Shown here: one piece after another, positions 32,221 through 43,459 of the stretch
How positions within the stretch are numbered: the stretch's first letter is position 1
Layout: each line of letters begins with the position of its first letter
Source of the DNA: Cristatella mucedo
Taxonomy: Eukaryota; Bryozoa; Phylactolaemata; Cristatellidae
NCBI GenBank assembly: GCA_009760855.2
Contig: WPIO01000170.1
Location: 533,565-597,564 of the forward strand
Length of the DNA: 64,000 nucleotides
Direction of reading: 5' to 3'
Notes under the pieces: model-generated
Told to the model about the DNA's origin: nothing
The model's database searches: none
The model's input: the letters and a program-made list of their open reading frames with translations, nothing else
Translations under genes and position numbers: made by a program

Positions 32221-35200
32221 CAATTCCGATAGACTTCCCAAGAAAGCTAAATGCATGTGACAGGAAAAGCATGCTGCATTTAGATCAGTTTCGGGTGAGT
32301 GGCCTAATCGATGCAGGCCTGAATCAAGGGCTTCGATTGGAGTTCAGCTGCTCTGGCCCAGCAAAGTAATTCTCATAGCTCTGAGCTTTCCTGAAGAATG
32401 ACCCATCGAGTCAAAACGTGTGTTGTGTGAGTGTAACGGCACGTAAAGGTACGATCACTTGCACCAAAGTGAAATCTTTTGGCAATCGAGCCTTTAGCTA
32501 GTATGCACCGAAAGTCTGCAAGTTGCCTCTGCCACTACAGTCACTACCTTAAAGGATGAGCTTGCCTCCTTTAAATGTCAGCTAACGACACATATGTTCC
32601 TGATTCAACGTGTGCTTCTAAACAGAGGTAGGGCTAACCGGTAGCCCAGAGTGTATTCATGTTTGCTTTGGCATACTGGCCAAAGGAGCAGATATTGCTA
32701 CAATGAACATGAAACCACGGCCGAGGCCCTAACGTGGAGATAATTACCTTGTTTGGCACTCGGGATGGGTGCCAAAGGAGGTGCTCGCGAGTCCATCGGC
32801 CGTGCCGTGCTGCTGTCTGGGTCCCTCGGCGAGACAGCAGCGAGCTTCCTTCGGGGGCCAGGTCTTTTAAAATCAGCGTCTCGTCTTGCACGATCTTCAC
32901 CGTTAGATTCGGTAAGCCTCAAATAAGCACGATCGAGGACTGCCGCTATTGCATCGCCTGCTCCTTGAGCTTCGCCTTCATAATCCACTTCGTCTTCACC
33001 TCTGGTTCTTAGGTGAGCAGGAGCCGACACAGACACGTTGTAATCTATTGTACAAAATGACTAGAGGTAAGAAAACTAAGATGTCGTGATCTAGCGATAA
33101 AGCAGTCGGAATCGGCAAGCAACTGTGTCCATGGGAGGATCTGATGAATTAAAACAACACCAAGCTAGCAATCCAAGGAATGATCTAGGCTAGTGGTTTC
33201 AGGTAGCAATAAGAAACAATCAGAAAACCTATTATCTAGCACTATTGTGTTGTGTTTAGCATCTAACCTGAGAGCTACACTGATAAAAAAGAGCTTGCAC
33301 TCTATACTTTATTGGCCGCTAACTGCAGACAAAACAGCATGATCTTTAAAATATCGAGCTGTGATTGTTATCCAGCTTTCTTTAGAGCAACCCAATGTTA
33401 GCCATCCGAATGACCTGCCTTGTACACTTCCGAGTTCCGAGCTGTGTTATCATCAATAGCCATATTCAACCACAGAATTGGCTTAAGAATCTTTCTATAG
33501 TTCTATTGTGATCCTCACGAGTCTACCGAAAGGGGAGAAGGAGTGGTGGCAGAGGGAAGCCGGGTGGTAGCAGAGGCGAAAATGCACGGCGTAAAGCCCG
33601 TTGTAACATCGATAGATTGCTCTTGGGTGTTATAATAATAGAAATAACAACAATACACTTGATAAACCGCCCTCGGAGAATACAATCTCTTCCAAGGCAC
33701 TTTACGTTTGCTGCAAAGGAAGTACACGTAGGCGTATCAGGGGGTAAGCGTGGCAAGTTCTGAAAGGCGTGGCAAGCTCTGAAAGCCTTCTTGTAAGCTC
33801 CGGTATGCTGGTCTAAGCACAATATTTCGTTGCTTTTACAAGCTGGTCTAGCCATAATACTTTGCATGTCATCAAGCCTTAGTTGTTGCTTCTCGTGCAA
33901 CGAGTTGAAAAGAGCGCAGATAAAGAGATTTGGATCTCATGGCACCATGCAACCGACTTACAATTACTATTATTTTTCACGAAACTGCAGCAAGGCTCGT
34001 GTTGCTGTACGGGCGCCTCGGTTAGGTAGCTGATGGCACATTTCTATTACTGAACGCTTCAAAGAGTGCACCAGGTAAGGGTTGGACTACCCTAACTGTG
34101 GCCACTGGATGCCCAGGATCCTGCAGGAAGTACCGTCAAGTAAGGCAAACGTGTCCACCGAGCCAAGCACACGACAAGTGCTCACACTGCTTAAGCAAGA
34201 AGCATCCGAGATCTCAGGAAAACAGCGATATACTGACAAGGTATACACAATTCAATACCAAAGTAAAACAAGAATGCCACGTCAGCTAAGAACAGATCAG
34301 CACACTTTGCCACAGTCCAGAGGACAGTAAGCAACAAGGCACAAGGCATTTTGCTGAGCAGCCCTTCAACGTGCTGTGGCTTCTAACGTGGGTAGCTGTA
34401 ATCTGGTGACACACATGCAATGTCAACAATAAACATGCCCCCTTCCCAGATCTTACAGAGTAAATTTAAGTTAGACATGTACAAAATGGTGTAGCAACAT
34501 CAGAATCCGGAGTCAGCACAAAGCATTGCATTCCTTCCCAACAGAACAGTGCAGTCACGTCTGGCAAATACTGCTCTATTCTTGGCAATAACAAAGACGG
34601 CAAAATTTTTAATAGACGGCCATTGCTTGCTTATAACAGGGCCTAGCCATGCTCCAGCATTCAGGACGTCGACAAGACCACTTTTCTTTCATTCTGCATC
34701 GACAAGCCACTTTACTAGTAATAGCTGCTCGATCAAGAGCTCCAGAGCTCGAGGCCAGCTAGTTTGAAGTGGCAACTGATCGATCAGCACATTCAAAAGC
34801 AGAGCTAGTCACTTTTTGGTGCACCTACAGTGCATGACATGAATAGCAGGGCTTGCGGTAGTCGGAAGCCTTTGCTGCTGCTGCACGTAAGGGGATCTGA
34901 TCCCGGGCCAGTCCTGCATCATCAGCTAGAGTGATTGTTCTTGCCTGCTTGCGCACAGCCCTTTCTCATTGTAAGCATCGACGCTAGAAGGCGTTTGCAC
35001 TGCTTTTAGCTTCAGAGTCTGCTAGGCAACAGAGCAGCCGAATTGTGCCTTGCCCCCCACCAATAGAGAGCTGAAGGAACCGCTGCATTTCTAAAGAAAA
35101 TTAAGGCTTGCAAAAAATAAAAGCTGCGACAGAAGAAGCAAGAGCGCACGTCGTCGTCTGGCAGCCGTGAGCTCACAGACTATGCGTGACCATGGCAGTA

Positions 35201-38200
35201 TGAACAGGAGCTATGAGCTTCACACTTTGCCTTACAAATTGCGGCCGCTCCCAACACGGCATCAGCCCTTGCCGAGAAAAGACACGACAATGGAACAGTG
35301 TTGAAGCTCAGCCAGGCTGAGCAGGGAATGAGCAGTAGCAGCAGTGGCGGCAGCAGCAGCAGCATTTCAGCAAGCACCGCCAAACACAGCACGCACCAAA
35401 GCACCAGCCGACATCGCTGAGCGACGACACTACAACCCGAGCAGTGGAGATGCACAACCGAAAGGCACGCGCCAGTGATGTAGCAAGTGCTGGCACGCAC
35501 ACGCACACACATACACCAGTCCCGACATGGGCAGCTGCCGAAGCAGGGCAGCAATACAACTCGCGTCCTACTTACTTCTAGCAGACTGCATCGGCTGCTC
35601 TGCAGACACCGGGGTGCGGTATTTGCCACCACTTCGGACTCGTACTGAACGCCTGCTACTACGTCTTTCGTTGGCGTTCTCTCTCGGTGGCGGCGGGTGT
35701 GGCAGCACCGCCGCCCTTTCGCCGGGTGGGTCTTGAACGGGAGCGCCAAGGACCACCAGGCGATTGCTATTATTATTTGTGATGTCCGTCGAGTCTGCAG
35801 AGCAAGCCAGCCAGTCACACACCACCACAGGGGTGAGCCACCGGGCCCTGCCCCTTTCATGCGCAACCTCGGCTGAGTGCAGCAGCAGCAGTATTGCACT
35901 GCAGCGATGCACGAATACATACAGGCATCGTGCCCGTCTTCGGACGTCTCGGAGCCCAGTCGGAACCGCCGACCGTTCTGAACTAGAGTCTGCTTCGTGC
36001 CGGACGCCGACAAATCTGGCGCAGCTGCCGAGGGCGCGACCAGTGAAGCATGAAAATCTGCAGCAAGACGGTGATTACGAGGAACTAGCAGAGCATGTGT
36101 GCGTTCAAATGACAGGTTTTTACGGGGGGGGGGGGGGGGGGGGGCGACCGACGGTGGCAGAGGCAACGGCTGCAGAAGAGAGGAGGCAGGAATACCAGGA
36201 TAGGTGGCGATTGCAGTCTGCTGCCTCTTTTCTTCAACACAGTGCAGAGGTGGTTTTCAGTTCCACAGGAGAGCAGCAACTAGGGCAGCTATGACTTACC
36301 GACAGAATTGGATGCACGAGCCGAACTGACGCCGGACGTGTCCTTCAAGCTGCCCTTGCGGTGAGATGCAGTAAGAGGCGGCGCTGCCACTTTGGTCCCG
36401 AATGCAATGTGGTACCCATCGCTCGATGTCATCTTTCGGCCACTTGCGTTCAGGTCTACACGCAAGAAAGCAGGCATCAAACACAGGGCGCCGAACGCCA
36501 GTCGCTGTATTGGTGGCAGGCTCTCTGGCATACAGTTTTCCGTCTGCGGCCAAGCAAACACTCGAGCAAGGGTAGATAGGTAGATAGGTCATAGGAAGAG
36601 AGCAACTCCGGCAGGCGCCTTTGCTGCTTAGCTAGAGCTTAAGCTCGACAGCGCGACCAGCACGCTCACCTATCTCGAGCGAATGGGATCGCTCTCCCTT
36701 GGCTCTCGCCTCGGCCTCTCTAACTTTAGCAATGTTGATAATCTACAAAAGAAGGATCGTTCGGCACTAATGCGAACGACAGAGCTGAGACTTGTGACTA
36801 AACCAGCGACAAAGCTCTCAGCAGGTGGCAGGATAGTGCATCCAGTACGCCAAGCTAGTGGCGACTTTCCGCGCTGCCTGATGTGCGATACCTGCGTTTT
36901 ATGCGGTACGTCTGGAGCGATTTGACACGACCGCGGAATTATGTCGTGTTCACCTTCGTACGGCTGAAGCTTGTAAACCTCTGTGAAAATGTTCAAAGAG
37001 CCTGTGGATCAACAATGCACAAACAAAACGGCTCGAAATAGTGAGAATGGGGGAGGTGAGCAATGAAATGGCAGAGAGAGGTGAGAAGGTGGATTAGGCA
37101 TGCCGAGCACCAGCCAGCAGAAGCACCGATGCTGTCAAGGCTTTTATCGAGTACCGTTGTCGTCAGTCGTATCGTGAGGTGGCAGCTTCATCGTGAAGAG
37201 ACGCCGCAGGCGGCAATTCGCCGACACCGTAATGCTATCGATCGAGTGATAGGTCTGGCCTCGCCACAAGTCTCCGACGATGGCAACCATATCGAAGCAG
37301 CAGTTCAGCCACTGAGCGGAATGGATGCCGAGCAGCAATCGTAATCGCAGAGCCCTCGCAGTGGGGCGTGGCAAGCGAAGGCACGAGAGCAGACAACAGC
37401 AAGCTGACACAGTAGACACGGCAGCACAGCACGAATAGTGCCGAGCGAAGCAGCTAAAACCGAAAGCCTGTCCCAAACTCGCGCCCCCGCCTGCTGCTCA
37501 CCACGGCTCTCTGGAGGATTGTAAAGGGTATCTTGGCATGCAGAGGGGTGATGCTCAGCTCTCTGACGGCGGTGGAGAAGTTCAGTCGCCGTTTGCTACT
37601 GCCGACATCGGTCACGCTGCAAGTCAGATTTAGACCCACTGAGCATGCCACAAGACAAATAGCCGAGGTCATGCCGCACTGAATACAACGCTTCTTCACG
37701 CATACACGTGTGTGTGCACGCGCACACCTGTATGTGTTAATAATAATAATAATACACATGTATGTATAGCACTATTAGATCACTTCTCGTTCTAGGCACT
37801 TTACATATGCTGTTGGGTAAGTATGATCTTTGCACGCAGGGACCAGGTCCACCAGCCGTGCTATGGTGCCTTATGGATGCCTCCGGGTGCTGAGAATCAT
37901 ATCCGATGGTTAGAGATTGTCCGGCCAATCTGTCAATCTCCCAGCTAACGTCTGTACGAAGCTGTACACATTATTTATTTAAGCAAATAAAATGCCAGAA
38001 AAGCTCCGATGGTCTGAATAAATACTTACACATCATTTAAGATAGAAAAAACGTTGCGGGTTACCTTTACTGTTGTATTTAAAGTGTTAACCGAGCTAAA
38101 CTAGCCCTGTCACCCAAAAATAGCTTGTTGCTTTATGAAACAAGCCTCTCTGAGCTAAAGATCTTGGAACGACTTAGCTGTGTAAGTATAAAACCTCACG

Positions 38201-39127
38201 GCTGCTCTAAAACAGCCTCGGTATGCACCTCATGCTTTCGCGTGTGGATGGTACAACAAACTGAAGCTATTGAGGGTACCGTCATCTGGTAATACAGATC
38301 AGGGGGCTGCCTTTGACTACTATCTGACTCACGAAGGCTGCTCTCACAGCCTGTCATGATCACCCGGTCTTAAGGAGCAGGCCTACTGATTTACTGATTG
38401 CAACGGCTAGCTAAAGATCTAACCAGCTCTACAGTCCTTGCCGAGCTAGACCATGATACTACTTGAGCAGGACCTTATTCTTGCTCTGCCCTACAAAGAA
38501 CGCCAGCCTGCAAATCAAAAACTTGCAATCACAGTCCGTTTCCTTGGTCACCTTTAGTCCCTTCCAGGATAATAATTTCAAGAGTCCCACGTAAAAGATT
38601 GTTGACAACAAATGCGATTGCTCCTTGGTCCTAGACTGCAGAGTTTGCTTCCAAAACAATTAAGCAATTTTTTCGCTGCTGATGGCTCTAGTATTTCCTT
38701 TCTAGCAATCTATTTGTACTATAGTATACCATTCCTTGACAAACATTATGAAATTACCGGACTTAACTAAATTAAAAAGAAAGCTAAAAATCCCTTATTT
38801 CTTACAGTATTTGCTGCGTCCAGGGTGAATTGCCCTTTGGGTGATTATGCGGGCTGAAACTGCACGTGCTATCACTACCGAGTAGACATGCTTACTTTCT
38901 AATGTATGGAAAGTGCTTAGAAAGACATTTAGTTCCCTTGGGGGCCTATGCAAATATTTCTATATTAAAGTTATGTCTTAGCAACTTACATCTTGACAGT
39001 CCTTATTCATATATATTCGACAATTTTCTATTTGTTCCATATAAATAAAGGCTTACGTTTTACATACAACATGCAGCTTGGAGATTATACAGAGACAGGC
39101 ATACAGTCAACACGCACGCACACACAT

Positions 39128-39179
<52 letters not shown>

Positions 39180-42100
39180 CCGAGTGCACACATGCATGCA
39201 TGAGCATGGACACACAAATACAAACATCTGCAAACATATAGATAAGTATAAGCAGAAGAATATATGCAAAGTATAGATATAGTGCATACTTATACAAAGC
39301 ATGAATATGAGTATTCACAGGCACGAATGTGTGTGCCAGCACGAAAGCCTGAAGCATGCATGACTGGGTCCGTGCATGCACGAGCGTATGTGCATACATT
39401 TGCACGTGTATGTGAGCATGTCTGTGTATGTGAGCATGTCTGCGTGTGTGCATGTCTGTGTTTGCTCTCGCAGTCACGTGGGGGCATGCAGGGCATAACA
39501 CATGTGAATAATAATCATAATAATAATAATAATAATACATTTGATATAGCAACCTCAGATAAATCAATCTCTTTCTAGGCACTTTACATTGGCTGCAAAG
39601 GAAGCACGATCGAATGGTTAGTGATAGCATGCTCAATGAAAATGGTTAGGGGTGACATGCACAGGGTCAGCATGCAAATATAGTGAGTGGCAGCATGCAC
39701 AGTGTCAGCATGCATAGGCACAAACCACAGAGACCCACTAAATACTGCCACAAAATACATGCACTTTTAGTTTCTCTTTAAATGTGGACAGGTCAGGAGA
39801 TGTCGAGACACAAACTGCAGAGTTCCACGCTTTAAGAGCATATGAACTAAAGGCACGATCTCCAAAGTATTCAAGCTTTGTACGAGGTACAGGTAAACGA
39901 TTAGATTCCGAAAAGCAAGTGGTACGATGCTTAGCTTGGTGGAGGAGTAGATATATGTGTAGGTTGGAGCAAAGAAGACCTAAAAGAGTCCCAATAGTGA
40001 AAAACTCGAGTGGATGTCACAATTTCTTTGACTTGATTGGCAGCCAAAGTTGCCCATGCAGAGATTATTCCGAGAAAACAGACATACTCGGGTATACAAA
40101 ACCTTTGGACAGTGTGTTGTGCTCAGTATTCTGCCTCTGATGCCAACCTTCATAAGAATGACTATGCCACCAACAAAGTTCTAATTGTGCTCTGTTACAC
40201 CTAACAAATGGTTCCTTAGCTGAAAGCAGAGAGGTAGACATGCTGCCGAGGAAGCGGGGTAAGGCTTGCATCTGCAAGCAGGCGAACACACGAGCAACTG
40301 AACAATAGACAAACCCAATTTCCAGTGAAACTTCCTGTCCTTTTGCAACGAACAGTTGCAACACCAAGAATCTTTGCACGAGTGTCACTACAAGGAAAAG
40401 TTAAGGGACATGGCACTGCAGCCAAGTGTGCACACACAGACAAGAGGTAGATAGCTAACTCATGCACCTCCATTTCCCCTTGCCACATACGTTATACTGC
40501 ACGTTTTCAGCAACATACTTGAAGTGCATAATAGCTTATAAGTCGAACTTTCTTCAACAAGGAGCAACACAGGAGCTAATGACCAGAAAAAAAGATGTCA
40601 TTTAAAAAACCGTACCACAGAGCACCTCAAGATTAGTGAGCTGATTTATCTAATTGTTCCTTCACGAGACTCCTCTAATGAGACAAGACTTATGAAAGTG
40701 CTACGACCGACAAAAGCAGTGCCTAGGGCTAACACTCAGAAGGGTTGCAAGGGAAAAGATTTTCGGAACCACATTCGATTACCCGGGCCTAATGCTTGAA
40801 AACAGGCATCTGAAATGGAAGATAGCCGGTTTCGGGTAGTTGGTTAGTGTACATTGGAGGGGATGTGCGAGAAATTTTAATATCAGCTTTGGTACATAGG
40901 GTTTTGTATTGCAGCCACTGTGACAGCATGGGCACCGGGGCTGATCGGCACTGCAACAAAAAAACCTTTCGTACAATTCCAGATTGTCTATGGAAGGAAG
41001 AGCCTCCTATCAATGCAAAAACAACTCAGTAAACATTTTAGCAAAAGCTGACTGATTTGAATGCAGAGCAGACCGAAATCAAATATCAATGAGCTGTTCA
41101 AACTGGCGGACTTGCATGAGAACTGCTGACTCACTTTCCCTTTCTCTTTCTTTCTCACCTGGAGCAGCTACTAAAGATCCACATTAGGACAAGGGATAGT
41201 AAAATAAAATTGTAACAAAGAACCTTCCATGCTGTACTAAAAAATATCACACTATCAAGCTAAATTCAACAGTCTCAGCATCTTCAAAAGCCAACTACGA
41301 TCACAATCGACATCACTACGAGCACAAGAGCATTTAAAAAGCCTGAGCAGTAGCCCACATAGCTGTAATGGGAGCAAAACTACTATCATCAGCAGTTAGT
41401 GATTATTCATTAGCTAGGACTAAGCTGCAGCTAGGAAGGATCCATCAAAACCAATAGACTGCAGTGATTCTCACACGCAGCACATACAAGCAAACTCAAT
41501 ATACCAACAACAATAATTGCGACAGCAAGTTTCTGCGATGCAGTCACAGAACATTTGTGTGTTTTCCATGCTACAAAATCGCTGAAAATCGGTGGTGAAG
41601 TAGCCCTTATCTTCCGAAACTTTCAATTTCAAGCCTGTCTTGGCTCCTGCTAAAAAATCTTGTGAAACTGTCGATCTCTGCTCAACTAGTGGTGATCTGC
41701 TGACGGTGGTAATAATTTATTGATCACCAGGTAGCAATCCTAGTTTGATATCTAACTTTACTGACTTTCTCTCTGTTCTCTAAACAAGGACTGGTCCTCT
41801 TACCATTCTTGGCGATTTAAACATCCACTTTTATAATCCGTCGGATCCCATGCATTCTAACATGCTTCACTGTGTGATTCTTTCTTGCTCAGTGCTTACG
41901 TTCAAGCCCTCCCAACAGTTATAAAAGGCCACATGCCATTGATCACATTTTCTCCCATGATTGTACTGAATCGACCCCCCCCCCCAATCGTTGCCATCCA
42001 CACCTAGTTAAGTCATCATCAGCAGATTGGATTATCCCTGGAACATGTTTCTGCTAGGCATCCAAGAATATGTGAGACTTATAAAACCTGAATTATCTTA

Positions 42101-43155
42101 ACACTGATGCTGTTTGCAGCAGACTAGCATCATCTGTCCTTGTACTTAACCATCCTAACGACCTTCCCTCCTTGTTGCAATGCACGATGGCACACTGGGT
42201 AAGGTGGTTGCTTTTCACGACCTCGGTCTCGAGGTCGTGGGTTCGAATCCTGCGGTTGGTGATCCTTTATCGCCACTGCAGTGGTGATAGCCGTAAAGGC
42301 TCTTCTGTCGCTATACAAAAAGAGGCTGTTTAATCAGCTGGAATTTATTTATTTTATTTATTTAATGCTACAACACAAGGATGGTCAAAGTCTTCGATTC
42401 ACCTCTGACTAAACGAGAGTTCTGTTCCCACCTAGATGCCTATTAGTTCCCGACTAATGAAAACAAGGAATGCTAAACACAGACTCAAGAACAGCATCCA
42501 AAAGTTACACTTTTTGTTGACTACTTGGTATGTGAGGATTATTGTAGGCCCTAACAGTGCATTTTAGCTAAAGCAAAGTCCAAATTGTGTAGGGAAAAAG
42601 TGAAATCACCGATCAATAACAAAGTTTTTATGTGCATGGTAGCTCATCTTAACCGAACGCAAAAAACATATTGCCCAGTGATCCCATTGGCGACTTAGCA
42701 GAGCATTTCTCAAAACTCTTCCTAGAGAGACAGTGAGCTGATGTGGGTATCTACAGAAAAATAATTTTAACAGGACACCTATATTTCGTACAGATTCTAC
42801 AGAACATATGCTGGCAGAGCCAATTTTGAGCGGTAAGCTTGTAGCAGCTGTCGGCTGTTCACCCTGACCAAGTGCTTCTGTACAGCTGCCACTGACATTC
42901 CATCTCTCAGCCTGCAACTGGGTGCATAAGTAGTCCATTAATTAACTAGCATGATGAGCTGACGATGGCGATTGCCAGCCTCAGCCCGGCTATTCCTAGT
43001 ACAGGCATTGTCTTGTGACTATTGACCATCTGACTGTCGATTGCTTGCTCAAGCTCTTCTCTCTCACTGTTCGGACTGGACAGATGATCCTCTTCTCTCT
43101 CTCCTCTCTCTCTCTCTCTATCTATCTATCTGTGACTCCCATTCCCTCCCTCCCT

Positions 43156-43225
<70 letters not shown>

Positions 43226-43226
43226 G

Positions 43227-43321
<95 letters not shown>

Positions 43322-43333
43322 GTGACTCCCGTT

Positions 43334-43391
<58 letters not shown>

Positions 43392-43413
43392 GTGACTCCC
43401 GTTCCCTCCCTAC

Positions 43414-43459
<46 letters not shown>

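Noticed and set aside
35180-36166. 328-codon minus-strand open frame
   Set aside because: It overlaps CFAP20DC exons 10 and 11; the two-frame splice model explains them better and this frame shows no domain.
36462-36561. Longer CFAP20DC exon 9 using an upstream acceptor
   Set aside because: An earlier acceptor in phase 0 was considered, but finding exon 8 (36670-36742) fixes the phase and supports the acceptor at 36456.
42181-42260. tRNA gene
   Set aside because: A and B boxes are present but the cloverleaf is broken, and the unit recurs with a fixed tail: it is a SINE. The same applies at 11690, 25926, 31020 and 48200.
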